Assembly (NCBI GenBank): GCA_963726135.1
Contig: CAVSBE010000008.1
Span: 1,488,001-1,552,000 of the forward strand
Source of the DNA: Bog-473 sp963726135
GTDB taxonomy: Bacteria; Actinomycetota; Acidimicrobiia; Acidimicrobiales; RAAP-2
Direction: 5' to 3'
DNA: 64,000 bases
The translations under genes were made by a program, and so were the position numbers. This document shows positions 45,820-56,404 of this stretch, piece by piece; the first letter of the stretch is position 1, and each line of letters starts with the position of its first letter. The notes beneath the pieces are model-generated. The model did no database searches and was not told where the DNA came from. It was given only the letters and a program-made list of their open reading frames with translations.

Positions 45820-46983
45820 ATGTTCAGCTCACCCGTTGACCCAGAATTACTCGCACCGCTTCCTATGATGACCGGTGTGACAGTGGGTGAGGGTGGTGGG
45901 TCCGATGGCTTTGCCGTCAAATGGCACAGATATCGTTGGATCGCACTGATGATTGTTGCACTGTTGGCGGTGGCGGTTTCGGTCCTGGTCATAGTCCTTG
46001 CCCGGTATCCGACCACTACCGGATCGAGCACCAGAAATCTGGCTTCCGCCGCGTCACTCAGCCATCAATCCCTTCTGCTCTTTCGCAACACAGAGTTGAA
46101 TAGGGACTACGGGACCGTGGAGCTGACCCCAGCCGACGACCCAGGAGCACAGGCCGCATTGACATCGCTCAAATGTGAACGCGTTGCCTACGCCGGCAAA
46201 CGAGGCATCTGCCTCAGCGGTACTGGGGGCAGCCTATTCAGCTCAACCCACGCCATCGTGTTCAGTTCGAAGTTGAAGCCCGTTTACAGCATTGCCCTGC
46301 CTGGGTATCCGAGTCGTACACAAGTGTCACGCAACGGTCAATACGGCGCAACGACTGTTTTCGTGAGTGGTGACTCCTATGCCAACGCTGGATTCTCCAC
46401 GCGTACCTACATCATCAACCTGGAAACCGGAAAGATCCTGTTCAACTTGGAACAGATGCAGGTCTATAGAAATGGAAATCTCTTTGATAATGACGACTTC
46501 AATTTCTGGGGAGTCACCTTTGCTCCCGACAACACCGACTTCTACGCCACGCTTGGATCTGGAAATGACACATACCTCGTCAAGGGCAACGTGAAGACGA
46601 AGGTCGCGACTGTATTGCTCACCGGCATCGAATGCCCATCGTTGTCGCCGAATGGCAAGCAAATCGCTTTCAAACACCGCAATCCAGGAATACAAGTGAC
46701 ATGGCGCTTGTCCGTCCTGAATCTGACCACCATGCGTTTTCATCACCTGGCCGAGACTCGTGATGTGGATGATCAGGCCACTTGGCTCAACAACTCGACC
46801 GTTGCCTACGCCCTCGCGGAAACCGGAAGCGTTTCTGCAGCAAGCAGCAGCGGCCTATCTGGTATCTCCGCCGGTGCATCGATCGACACGGACACCTGGA
46901 CTGTGCCAGCAAATGGCGGCGGTCACCCACAATTGTTGCTCAAAGGCTCTTGGTCCCTTGTCCTGGTTCATCCCCAGAACTGA
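45820..46983 (+). CDS. Membrane-anchored TolB-like beta-propeller protein
   Basis: About 387 aa from the ATG at 45820. A short cytoplasmic part, one transmembrane helix (IALMIVALLAVAVSVLVIVL, about residues 45-65), then an outside domain with repeated propeller-type blades: TYIINLETGKILFNLEQM, WGVTFAPDNTDFYATLGSG, CPSLSPNGKQIAFKH, LSVLNLTTMRFHHLAE, DQATWLNNSTVAYAL. A WD40/TolB-like fold is likely. Partner unknown. It is convergent with the giant FN3 protein, 63 bases apart. Confidence 0.72.
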   Translation: MFSSPVDPELLAPLPMMTGVTVGEGGGSDGFAVKWHRYRWIALMIVALLAVAVSVLVIVLARYPTTTGSSTRNLASAASLSHQSLLLFRNTELNRDYGTVELTPADDPGAQAALTSLKCERVAYAGKRGICLSGTGGSLFSSTHAIVFSSKLKPVYSIALPGYPSRTQVSRNGQYGATTVFVSGDSYANAGFSTRTYIINLETGKILFNLEQMQVYRNGNLFDNDDFNFWGVTFAPDNTDFYATLGSGNDTYLVKGNVKTKVATVLLTGIECPSLSPNGKQIAFKHRNPGIQVTWRLSVLNLTTMRFHHLAETRDVDDQATWLNNSTVAYALAETGSVSAASSSGLSGISAGASIDTDTWTVPANGGGHPQLLLKGSWSLVLVHPQN

Positions 46984-47046
46984 TTCTCAGCCGTCGCAAA
47001 GGCCGCGTCCTCGAGAATTCCCCCCTCGGCCAACCTTGAACCCGAT

Positions 47047-50000
47047 TCATGCCACAGGGCTGAATACCACGTCGACCCAGTAGTTCGTAGCGTTGTACGA
47101 ATTAGTCGGGAAGGCAGGCGTACTCCCATATGTGTATGCACCGTTCGCAGCCGACGAATTGGGCAATGCGTAGAGTGGCGGATTGCTCACCATCGAGACC
47201 AGCCCGTTGGATGTCGCCGAATAGTGCCCATTGGGAGCAAAGTACGATGCCAGATAGGTCGTACCTGCGGTGACAGGAACCGGCGATGAGAACGACACCT
47301 GCTGCCAGCCCGAGGCCGTCTCGTTGGTGAAGATGGCCTGGGCGAGCAACGCACCGGTGGCGCTCCAAAGACTTCCCACATGAGTACCGGTGTTCGCCGC
47401 CGCCTTGTAGAAACGTACACCGGTGATGTACCCACTGGTATCCGTGGTGAAAGTGACACCGAGATTGACCCCATTGCTGTCCCCACTGTCGACAATAGTT
47501 GGCGTTGCGCTACCGAAGATGGAACAAGGACAAGCGGAACTTGTGGCCTCCGGTGTTGCTGGATTCGAAGCCAGCGAAGCTGTGCTCGTACCGACGGAGT
47601 TCGTCGCAGTGACACTGAACGTGTAGGTCGTCCCGTTGGTGAGACCGGTCACGGTTGCCGTGGCAGGAGCAGGGTTGCCGGTCACGGTCGTCGTGGCCTG
47701 GGCGGCGGAGCCAATGTAGGGCGTCACCGTGTAGCTCGTAATGGTGCTGTTCCCATTCGCCGGGGCAGTCCACGACACCTGTACGGAGCCCGCTCCAGCG
47801 CTCGCAGTGACCCCTGCCGGCGCGAGCGGCGGGGTCACGGGAGTGTGCGTGAATATCGGATCTACCCAGTAGTTCGTCGAGTTGTAGGTGTTCGTGGGGA
47901 ACGTGCTCGCGGCTCCGTAGGCATACAGGCCATTGCCGATCGCACCTGAGGCAAGGGCATGCAGAGGCGCACTGTCCACCTCGCTGGTAAAGGCGCCAGG
48001 GGTGGCTGAATAGCGGCCGTTCGGATCCAGATATGACGCCACATAGATCGTGCCTACCGTTACGGCAACGGGGTTCGAGAAGATGATCTGCTGCCAACCG
48101 GAGGCCGTCTCGTTGGTGAAGGTGGCCTGGGCGAGTAGCGCACCGCTAGCGCTCCACAGACTTCCCACATGAGTACCGGTGTTGGCCGCCGACTTGTAAA
48201 AGCGTACACCGGCGATGTAACCGCTGGTGTCGGAACTGAAGGCAACCCCGAGGTTGACGGCGCCGGAATCACCGCTGTCCACGACCGACGGCGTCGACGA
48301 ACCGAAAATCGTGCACGGACAAGCCAGCGTCGATGCCAGAGGCGTCGCGGGATTGGAGGGCCCGGAGGCTGCACTGGTACCCGCCGAGTTTGTGGCGGTG
48401 ACTGTAAATGTGTAGGTCGTTCCATTGACCAAGCCCGTCACGGTGGCGTTGGCAGGCGCCGGTGATCCGGTCACGGTGACCGGCGTCCCACTGCTCGGTG
48501 TGACGGTATAGCTGGTGATGGTGCCACCACCATTGGCGGGCGCGGTCCACGTCAGCGAAACAGAACCGTTGCCAGCGGTGGCCGTGACACCGGTCGGTGC
48601 TGCCGGGGGGGTGGGTGCGATGGGCGTCACGACATTCGAGGCCGCCGACGGCGGACCACTGCCGATGGCATTGGTGGCCGTCACCGTAAAGGTGTAGGGG
48701 GTCCCGTTGGTGAGACCGGTCACGGTGGCCGTATTGGGAGCAGGGTTGCCGGTCACGGTCGTCGTGGGTTGAGCCGTTGAGCCAATGTAGGGGGTGACCG
48801 TGTAGCTCGTTATGGTGCTGTTCCCGTTCGCCGGAGCGGTCCAGCTGACCGTGGCCGAGGCATTGCCTGCTGTAGCGGACACTGCTGTCGGCGCGCCAGG
48901 CACCGTCAAATTGCTCGGAGTGACTGCATTCGACGGGCCAGAGGCAACGCTTGTGCCTACGGCGTTGGTGGCGGTCACGGTAAAGGTGTAGGCGGTCCCG
49001 TTGGTCAGGCCAGTCACGGTGGCCGTGGCGGGAGCAGGATTGCCGGTCACGGTCGTCGTGGGTTGAGCCGTGGAGCCTATGTAGGGCGTGACCGTGTAGC
49101 TCGTTATGGTGCTGTTCCCGTTCGCCGGAGCGGTCCAGCTGACCGTGGCCGAGGCATTGCCGCCGGTAGCAGACACCCCGGTCGGAGCTGCCGGAACGGT
49201 TGGAGGAGCCAAGGTGAAGATGACGTCTACAGAGTAGTTGGTCTCGTTGTAGCTATTCGCCGGGAAGGCTGGCGTCGTGCCATACAAGTACAGGCCGTCA
49301 GGAGTGACGCTGTTCGCCAGGGCGTGGAGAGGTGGCAAATCGATTCCGCCGGCCAGGAAAGCCTGCGATGTCGCGGAGTAGTGGCCGTTTGGCGCAAGGT
49401 ACGAGGCGACATAGGTTGAGCCAGCGGTCACCGCGACTGGCGACGAGAAATACACTTGCTGCCAACCAGAGGCGGTCTCGTTGGTGAAAGTAGCCTGAGC
49501 AAGCCGACTCCCGGTTGCACTCCACAAGTCGCCAACATGAGTACCGGTATTCGTTGAGGCCTTGTAGAAGCGGACCCCGGCTATATACCCATTGACATCC
49601 GCAGTGAAGGCGACACCGAGGTTGACTGCGCTTGCTTCTCCCGAGTCGAGCGTTGCAGGATTAGAAGACCCGAAGATAGTGCAGGGACAAGTCGGCGTGC
49701 TGCTCTCGGGGCTGGCAGGGTTGGACGGCACCGAGGCAGCGCCTGAGCCCATTGCGTTGGTGGCCAAGACCGTAAAGGTGTATGTCTTCCCATTCGTCAG
49801 CCCAGATATCGCCGCAGAGGCGGCCGCGGGAGAACCCGAGATCACCGTTGACGTCTGCGCCGTAGATCCAAGGTAGGGAGTGACCGCATAGCTGGTGATG
49901 GTGCTGCCCCCGTTGTTCGGGGCGGTCCAACTCACGGTGACCGAATTGAGACCGGCCGTCGCTACCACCCCAGTTGGCGTGCCCGGGGCGGTGACGGCAG

Positions 50001-53000
50001 GCTCCGGCGTGACGGATGCCGAAGGGGAGGAAGCCGCCCCCTGGCCCACGGCGTTCGTTGCGGCAACTGTGAACGTGTAGGCGGTACCGTTGGTGAGACC
50101 GCTCACCGTGACCGATGTCGCTGGCGGGGAGCCCGACACGACCGTTGGCGTCAGCGCGGTCGACCCGACGTACGGTGTGACGGTGTAACTGCTGACCGGT
50201 TCGCCCCCATTGTTCGTTGGCCCCGTCCATGAGACTACTGCCGAATTGTTGGCCGGCAGGGCCGTCACTCCAGTTGGCGCCGACGGCACCATGAGTGGGT
50301 TCTGGGTGAATATGGCGTCGACGTAGTAATTGGACGCGTTGTAGGAGCTGGTCGGAAACGCCGCGCTACCTCCATAGACGTACAGGCCGTCGGGAGTCGT
50401 CGTCGTGGCCAGTGCATACAGGGGCGGGCTGTCGATGTTGGCCGTGGCCAAAGCCGCTCCGGCCACCGCGTAATGCCCGCTGGGGGCTAGATAGGAGGCC
50501 ACATAGGTCACCCCGGGGGTCACGGCGACGGGCGTAAGGAACATTGCCTGTTGCCAACCCGATGCGGTCTCATTGCTGAAGGTCACTTGACCGAGGTTCC
50601 CGCCGGTCGAGGTCCACAGATCGCCGACGTGGGTGCCGATATTGGCCGCTGACTTGTAGAAGCGAATGCCGTCGAGGTAGCCGGGCTGGTCGACGGTGAA
50701 CGCCACACCCAGGTCGACCGAGTTCCCATCACCGCTGTCGGGGGTTGCCGGGGTCGAGGCCCCGAATATTGTGCACGGGCAGGCTGGTGCGCTCGCCTCG
50801 GGAGTAGCGAGGCCGGTCGCATTGGAAGACGGACCGGTCCCGACCACATTGGTCGCAGTGACGGTGAAGGTGTAGGCGGTGCCGTCAGTAAGGTTGCTGA
50901 ACGTCGTCGATGTCACGGGGGGCGACCCGGACACCACTGTTGCAGTCAGCGCGGTCGACCCGACATAGGGCGTGACGGTATAACGGGTTATCGGACTGCC
51001 GCCGTTGGAGGGGGCAGTCCATCCGACCGTGACCGTCCCCACTCCAGCTGTTGCCGTGACGGCGGTCGGCGGCCCTGGTGCGGCGGGCGGAGGATCCGGG
51101 GTGACAGAATTCGAAGCCGCCGAGGACGGGCCGGCCCCGAGGGCGTTGGTGGCCACCACGGTGAAGGTGTAAGCGGTCCCGTCGGTCAGGCCGATGACGG
51201 TCGCCGAGGTGGCGGTGCCGGCGACGGTCACGTTCAACGCGGTCTGCGGGCTCGAGCCGATGTACGGCGTCACGGTATAGCTCGTGATGCTGCTGCCGCC
51301 GTTGCTGGCTGGAGGGCTCCACGAGACGGCGGCGGTGCCGTCCCCGGGACTGGCGGTGACGCCCAGTGGGGGGCCGGGGGAGGTGGCGGGAGTCACCGCG
51401 TTGGACTGCACCGAGGGCTGGCTGGTGCCGATGGCGCTGGTGGCAGTCACGGTGAAGGTGTAGGCGGTCCCGTTGGTCAGGCCCGTGATGGTGGCCGTCG
51501 TCCCCGTCACGGTGGTTGACGGCAGCTGAGAGGACCCTTCGTTGCCGAAGAGGTTTGGCGTGACCGTGTACGAAGTGATCGGGCTCCCTCCGTTGTTGGT
51601 GGGAGCCGTCCACGACACCGCCGCCGTCGTGTTCCCGGCCGTCGCGGTCACGCCGGTCGGTGGCGACGGCGCGGTGAGCGCCGTCGGGGTGACCGAGTTG
51701 GACGCCGCAGAGGCCGGACCGTTGCCTATTGCGTTGGTGGCGGTCACGGTGAACGTGTACGCAGTGCCGGGCGTCAGGCCCCCGATGTAGGCGCTGGTCA
51801 CCGGGGGTGCATTGCTGATCGTAAGCGGCGACTGGGCGGCCGAACCGATAAAGGGGGTGATGGTGTAGCTGGAGATCAAGCTGCCACCATTGTCGGGTGC
51901 GGTCCAAGTGACGATGGCCGATCCGTTGCCGGCGGTGGCAATCACGTTGCTAGGGGCCGCAGGGACGGTGGCCGGAGTCATCGCCTCTGACTTCAGTACC
52001 ACGGTCCCCATCAGCCACGTCGTATTGGCTCCGGTGGTGGCGGAGGCGTTCGCTGTCCCTACGGCAGTCAGGACCTGGTCCTCGACGAGCAACTCCACGT
52101 CCCCGGTGGGCGACACATCGACTCGGGAGCTGTACCCGGAGCCCGATCCCACATTGTCGTCAAACCCGGAATCGGCGTAGAAGCCCATCGCCAGCTCGTT
52201 GGAGCCCGAGGTCGTGGCAGTGGCGCCGGATTGGACCGTCCCGGCACCCGAGGTCGTCCCCGAGTTCGTGGCCGATTGGTCGAGGACGGTTGTTCCGCTG
52301 GCGGTCGACAACCCTTGGTATTCGAGGGCCGCGATACCCACGTCGGCGGCCGCGCTCGCTTTGGCGGTGATGGTGGGTTTCGTGCCGCCGCCGTTCACGA
52401 CCGGCGCCGTCCAAATGCTCATCTGAGTCTTGTCCGTCGCACTGAACTGCTTGAGCTCGCTGAACGTGTCACCGGCCGAGTCGGTAACGCTGGACGCCGT
52501 TGCGCCAGAGCCGCTGTAGGTTGCTACTTCGACGACGAGCCGATTACCCGCAGTAAGGTTGGATCCGGGCGTCACCGAAATTCCGGTAGAAGCGGAGACA
52601 GATGAGGCGTGCGCGCTCACCTGCTGAACGAACACCGGTGGGGCGTTTGTGCTCGGGGTCACCGCGTTGCTCGGTGGCGATGCGGCGGCCGTGCCCGCGG
52701 GATTAGAGGCGGTCACCGTGAACGTGTACGAGGTTCCGTTGGTGAGTCCGATCACCGTGCCGGTGGTGGGAGCCGGGGTGCCCGTGATCGTCGTTGGTGT
52801 CTGTGCCACTGATCCGATGTAGGGCGTAATCGTGTAGGTGGTGACCGGTCCGCCAGTGCTGGGGGCGCTCCACGTCAGGGAGGCCGAGCTGTAACCTGCC
52901 GTCGCAGTGACCACGGCCACCGGGCCGGGGGCGGGCTGCGGCAGGAATGCGACGTCGACGGCGTAGTTGTTTCCGCCCGGATTCACGTCTCCGAGGGTCG

Positions 53001-55611
53001 GGAAACTCGGACTCCCGCTCCCGGTCGCGATGACCGCGTTGGGAGTTGTGGAGGTGTTGCGGACGGCGTGCAGGGGAGAACTGTCCGCGTTACTCGGTGT
53101 CCCGGCTGGCAGTGGATTCGGCTCGAGCGCGCCGTCGTCCTCGGCGGTGTGGCCCACCGGTGCGAAGTAGCTCGCAACGTAGGTCGTATTGGGATTGATC
53201 GGCACCGGCGTGGCGAAGGACACCGATTGCCAGCCCGTACTGGTTTCCGTTGTGGGGTTGAAGTTGGCCGTGGCGAGCAGCTGGCCCGACGTCGTCCACA
53301 GCTGTCCAACCTGGGTGCCGGTGTTCTTGGCCGACTTATAGAACTTGATGCCGGCGACAGTACCGAAGGTGTCCGAGGTGAACTTGACCCCGACCGTGAC
53401 CGGATTGGTCCCGCCGTTATCGGGTGTCGCCGGAACGTACCCGGGGCCCCAGATGGAGCATCCAGAGCCGCAGTTGATCGAAACGGTGACCGCGTGGCTC
53501 GGGGTCTCGACGTTGCCCCTGTCGTCCGTGGCCCGTGATTCGATGACCGCCGAGGGTGCGCCGTGGGCGCCCTGCCAGCTGTAGGACCAGGTAACCGTGG
53601 TCGCCGCCTGGCTCATACTGGTCGCCGGATGCCAGGTATGGCCACCATCCGTGGAGACTTCCACGCCCGCCACCACACCGCCTCCGGAGTCGGTGGCCGT
53701 GCCGGCGATCGTCGTCGGGGCCCCGTCGCTGAGGACCTGGCCAGAGGTTGGGCTGGTGATAGCAGAGGTGGGGGGAGTGGTGTCGGTCGGCGCCGAAGCG
53801 GCCACGAGCCCGGACATGAGCGTGGTCGGCTGGGCTCCCATGGCAGCCAGCAAGTTGACGGTGAATTGCTGCATATTTGGATCCGAGGGACCTTGACCCA
53901 TCTGGTCCGGGTTGTTGTTGTTAAGCCCCCAAGACCACTGGACCGTGCCTGAACCGAAGACGAGAGCGCCACTAGACGCGCGGTACAAGGTGAGGTGGTG
54001 CGTCTCGCTCGTCGCATTGTTGGTGGGATTGATCCCATAGTCGTTCACGAACGCCGAAGTGTTCGTCACCGTCGTAGAGGACATGTCGAACTCGCCGGCC
54101 GGGCGGAAACCGTTGTCAGCGTCGACGTCCCATTCGTACCCCAACGTGCCCAGTCCAGCGCCTAGGTTGCCCAGGGAGCCCAGGTTCGTCCCGAGGGTCA
54201 CCGGTGAGCTCGTCGAGGTCAATTTGGCGACGGCGGTGTTCTGCCAGAGCTGCAGTTTGGCGTACTGGTAGGGAACCTGAATGTCGTTGGCTTGCGGCGC
54301 GGAATTCACCGTGAAGTACTGACCCGTCAGCTGGTTCTCCGGGGAGTCGCCGCCGCTGGCCGCTCCCTGAGGATCTCGCCAGCTGCCGGTCCAGGTCGGC
54401 GGATCGTTGGGGTCGTACTGGTTGGCCGCCGTGCCATACGGAGGCTCGTTGTGCGTCTCTTTGTAGCTGATCAGCGAACGCTGCAGCGTCCCATCGACCG
54501 GGCTTGGACCGTATTGAGTCTTCCAGAAGACTTCGTTCCCACTGAAGAATGCCAGGTTCACCCCTGCGTTGCGGGCCGCCGTGACGTTGTTGCGCATGTT
54601 CGCTGACCAGTACTCATCGTGGCCATTGGAAATGAACATCTTGTGAGAGGTCAGCAGGGAGGGATTCGAATCTGTGTCCGTCTCGCTCATGTACGTCACG
54701 TCGTAGCCGTTTTGTTCCAGAAACTGGATCATCGGGAATTCGGCATAGAAGGGCCCGTCTCGGCCCTGGTCGATGTCACCGTCCTGGAGGGGTCGATTGT
54801 ATGAGACCGCCCACGACTGCGTCTGCGTGGTCGTGTAGCCACCAGGAGTGCCCGCCGGACAGCCGATGTAGCACTGGTACAGGCTGTTGCCTTGATCGAT
54901 GCCGCTTCCCTGCGGATTACTGACCCCTGGTGGGTTGTAGGCGTTGTAGGCCTCCCACGTGGCGTCCGAGGTCTGGTAGACGATCTGGGCCGTGCTGGCA
55001 TCGTTGCGGACCACGAACGGAACCTCGCTCGTTCCGCCGGTGTCGTTGCGGACCAGCAGCGCCATGTAGAGGCCGGAGACGGCGTAGCTCGGTACCTGCC
55101 AGGACGCAGATACTGCCCAGTTCCCACAATCGATCAGTCCAGTGGGTTGGCCGCCGCCCGGATTGACCTCACATGGCGGCTGGGACTGCGGGAGGCTGAC
55201 CGAGGGCAGGATGTTCGATGCCCACTCTCGACTGCCGAGACCCTGGTAGTAGCCCAGCCGGAAGATGTTGACATGCCAGGCCGAAACGTTGGGAGCGTTA
55301 ACCTTGAAGTAGATGGATTGTCCGACGTTTACGCTCATCGAGGTGCCGAAGCCCTGGATGGTCGGATCGCCGATGCTGTTGTAGGGGATGCTCAAGGGTC
55401 CGTTAGCAATTGCCGTACCAGGCTGTAGGTTCTCGCACTGCACCGGGTTCATCTGAGCCGTGCACCCCGACGGCGGTGGCACTGTCGAAGCGTCGGCACG
55501 GCCCGGTACGACTACGGTCGCCACGTACGTGAGGAGGCCCGCCATGAGCAAGACCGACACCAGGATGGGGGGAGCAGCTCGTCGTTTTCCGGTTGACCTG
55601 TCGTTCCTCAC
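47047..55611 (-). CDS. Giant secreted multidomain protein: dimethylformamidase-like domain, DUF4082 and fibronectin III arrays
   Basis: About 2,854 aa. Signal segment (PPILVSVLLMAGLLTYVATV). Residues ~60-600 match the large domain of N,N-dimethylformamidase beta-subunit-like proteins (WHVNIFRLGYYQG, MFISNGHDEYWSANMRNN, FFSGNEVFWKTQYG). An Ig-like domain follows (AITSPTSGQVLSDGAPTTIA). Then come five DUF4082 modules, the last four starting CPC(T/S)IFG, mixed with about eleven fibronectin III modules (NGTAYTFTVTATN) and one ~220-residue lectin-like insert (FVQQVSAHASSVSASTGISV). No sorting tail; it ends VDVVFSPVA. GTG at 55611 preferred for its AAGGGG; GTG at 55632 is possible. Extracellular binding or enzyme scaffold; catalytic role unproven. 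Confidence 0.85.
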   Translation of the reverse strand: MRNDRSTGKRRAAPPILVSVLLMAGLLTYVATVVVPGRADASTVPPPSGCTAQMNPVQCENLQPGTAIANGPLSIPYNSIGDPTIQGFGTSMSVNVGQSIYFKVNAPNVSAWHVNIFRLGYYQGLGSREWASNILPSVSLPQSQPPCEVNPGGGQPTGLIDCGNWAVSASWQVPSYAVSGLYMALLVRNDTGGTSEVPFVVRNDASTAQIVYQTSDATWEAYNAYNPPGVSNPQGSGIDQGNSLYQCYIGCPAGTPGGYTTTQTQSWAVSYNRPLQDGDIDQGRDGPFYAEFPMIQFLEQNGYDVTYMSETDTDSNPSLLTSHKMFISNGHDEYWSANMRNNVTAARNAGVNLAFFSGNEVFWKTQYGPSPVDGTLQRSLISYKETHNEPPYGTAANQYDPNDPPTWTGSWRDPQGAASGGDSPENQLTGQYFTVNSAPQANDIQVPYQYAKLQLWQNTAVAKLTSTSSPVTLGTNLGSLGNLGAGLGTLGYEWDVDADNGFRPAGEFDMSSTTVTNTSAFVNDYGINPTNNATSETHHLTLYRASSGALVFGSGTVQWSWGLNNNNPDQMGQGPSDPNMQQFTVNLLAAMGAQPTTLMSGLVAASAPTDTTPPTSAITSPTSGQVLSDGAPTTIAGTATDSGGGVVAGVEVSTDGGHTWHPATSMSQAATTVTWSYSWQGAHGAPSAVIESRATDDRGNVETPSHAVTVSINCGSGCSIWGPGYVPATPDNGGTNPVTVGVKFTSDTFGTVAGIKFYKSAKNTGTQVGQLWTTSGQLLATANFNPTTETSTGWQSVSFATPVPINPNTTYVASYFAPVGHTAEDDGALEPNPLPAGTPSNADSSPLHAVRNTSTTPNAVIATGSGSPSFPTLGDVNPGGNNYAVDVAFLPQPAPGPVAVVTATAGYSSASLTWSAPSTGGPVTTYTITPYIGSVAQTPTTITGTPAPTTGTVIGLTNGTSYTFTVTASNPAGTAAASPPSNAVTPSTNAPPVFVQQVSAHASSVSASTGISVTPGSNLTAGNRLVVEVATYSGSGATASSVTDSAGDTFSELKQFSATDKTQMSIWTAPVVNGGGTKPTITAKASAAADVGIAALEYQGLSTASGTTVLDQSATNSGTTSGAGTVQSGATATTSGSNELAMGFYADSGFDDNVGSGSGYSSRVDVSPTGDVELLVEDQVLTAVGTANASATTGANTTWLMGTVVLKSEAMTPATVPAAPSNVIATAGNGSAIVTWTAPDNGGSLISSYTITPFIGSAAQSPLTISNAPPVTSAYIGGLTPGTAYTFTVTATNAIGNGPASAASNSVTPTALTAPSPPTGVTATAGNTTAAVSWTAPTNNGGSPITSYTVTPNLFGNEGSSQLPSTTVTGTTATITGLTNGTAYTFTVTATSAIGTSQPSVQSNAVTPATSPGPPLGVTASPGDGTAAVSWSPPASNGGSSITSYTVTPYIGSSPQTALNVTVAGTATSATVIGLTDGTAYTFTVVATNALGAGPSSAASNSVTPDPPPAAPGPPTAVTATAGVGTVTVGWTAPSNGGSPITRYTVTPYVGSTALTATVVSGSPPVTSTTFSNLTDGTAYTFTVTATNVVGTGPSSNATGLATPEASAPACPCTIFGASTPATPDSGDGNSVDLGVAFTVDQPGYLDGIRFYKSAANIGTHVGDLWTSTGGNLGQVTFSNETASGWQQAMFLTPVAVTPGVTYVASYLAPSGHYAVAGAALATANIDSPPLYALATTTTPDGLYVYGGSAAFPTSSYNASNYYVDAIFTQNPLMVPSAPTGVTALPANNSAVVSWTGPTNNGGEPVSSYTVTPYVGSTALTPTVVSGSPPATSVTVSGLTNGTAYTFTVAATNAVGQGAASSPSASVTPEPAVTAPGTPTGVVATAGLNSVTVSWTAPNNGGSTITSYAVTPYLGSTAQTSTVISGSPAAASAAISGLTNGKTYTFTVLATNAMGSGAASVPSNPASPESSTPTCPCTIFGSSNPATLDSGEASAVNLGVAFTADVNGYIAGVRFYKASTNTGTHVGDLWSATGSRLAQATFTNETASGWQQVYFSSPVAVTAGSTYVASYLAPNGHYSATSQAFLAGGIDLPPLHALANSVTPDGLYLYGTTPAFPANSYNETNYSVDVIFTLAPPTVPAAPTGVSATGGNASATVSWTAPANGNSTITSYTVTPYIGSTAQPTTTVTGNPAPATATVTGLTNGTAYTFTVTATNAVGTSVASGPSNAVTPSNLTVPGAPTAVSATAGNASATVSWTAPANGNSTITSYTVTPYIGSTAQPTTTVTGNPAPNTATVTGLTNGTPYTFTVTATNAIGSGPPSAASNVVTPIAPTPPAAPTGVTATAGNGSVSLTWTAPANGGGTITSYTVTPSSGTPVTVTGSPAPANATVTGLVNGTTYTFTVTATNSAGTSAASGPSNPATPLASTLACPCTIFGSSTPSVVDSGDSGAVNLGVAFSSDTSGYIAGVRFYKSAANTGTHVGSLWSASGALLAQATFTNETASGWQQIIFSNPVAVTVGTIYVASYLDPNGRYSATPGAFTSEVDSAPLHALASGAIGNGLYAYGAASTFPTNTYNSTNYWVDPIFTHTPVTPPLAPAGVTASAGAGSVQVSWTAPANGNSTITSYTVTPYIGSAAQATTTVTGNPAPATATVTGLTNGTTYTFSVTATNSVGTSTASLASNPATPEATSSACPCSIFGSATPTIVDSGDSNGVNLGVTFTTDTSGYITGVRFYKAAANTGTHVGSLWSATGALLAQAIFTNETASGWQQVSFSSPVPVTAGTTYLASYFAPNGHYSATSNGLVSMVSNPPLYALPNSSAANGAYTYGSTPAFPTNSYNATNYWVDVVFSPVA

Positions 55612-55632
55612 ACCTACCCCTTGTCTGAGCAC

Positions 55633-56404
55633 GTTCCGGCCCCTGATTGGCGCGGCAGCACTACCGACGGCACGATGTCGGGTCGAGTCCCGGCAATGTC
55701 ACCCTCTCTAGATCGAACGCCGAGGTAATCGGCGTCGCACGGCGTGACGTGTGTCGATCTTGGGATCCTCGGTCTGGCCGACGTTGACTCCCCCGTTGGT
55801 GGCTCACCGCAACACACAGAGGTCGCAAGGTCCTCGGACCCGCCAGTCCTCCACGGATCGCCGGGCCGCTGGTTCTCGCAGAGGATCGGGGGTGCTGGTC
55901 GGGTATGTGCCATGGGTGGATGGCCTACCGCTAGGCAGAGGATCGAGCCGACCACGACTTGGCCTCGCTCCTCCTGTTTTGCCGTGACCGTCCGAGGCCC
56001 GTTGTACCGTGAACACAGCCAATGGATCATCTCCGCCGTGTAACCGCCCAGGACCGCTTCCGATGCCGGGGAGTGAACCCCCCGCCGATGCCATTCATCA
56101 TCACAAGGACAGAGGTCGCCGAGAGGGCACTGATACCGCCGCTCAGCGATTTGTGGCCACGAGCCCGCCGGTCCGCCGTCTCGCCGCCGTGGTTGCCAAT
56201 GCTGCAGAATTCTTCTCTGACCAGGACCGATCTGGAAAAGACCTCCCATCAGGCCGCCGCCCCGAAGCGTGAGCGCCATTTCCGACGGGGAAACAGCGGG
56301 CAGGCGTCCCCGCTCGGTCGTCCCACGGCTGGGCAATGGGGTGCCGATCAGTCGAATGGGTCGGCGATCGTCAGACCCCCACAGGGATCGATACCCCGGA
56401 CCCC
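55633..56404. other. Intergenic stretch with no gene seen
   Basis: 772 bases between divergent genes. Open frames exist on both strands, but none resembles a protein family. Presumably the promoters of the giant protein and the acetyltransferase. Confidence 0.4.

Noticed and set aside
53345..55428. Several 80-180 codon frames opposite the giant protein
   Set aside because: Antisense shadows with low-complexity composition and no ribosome sites.
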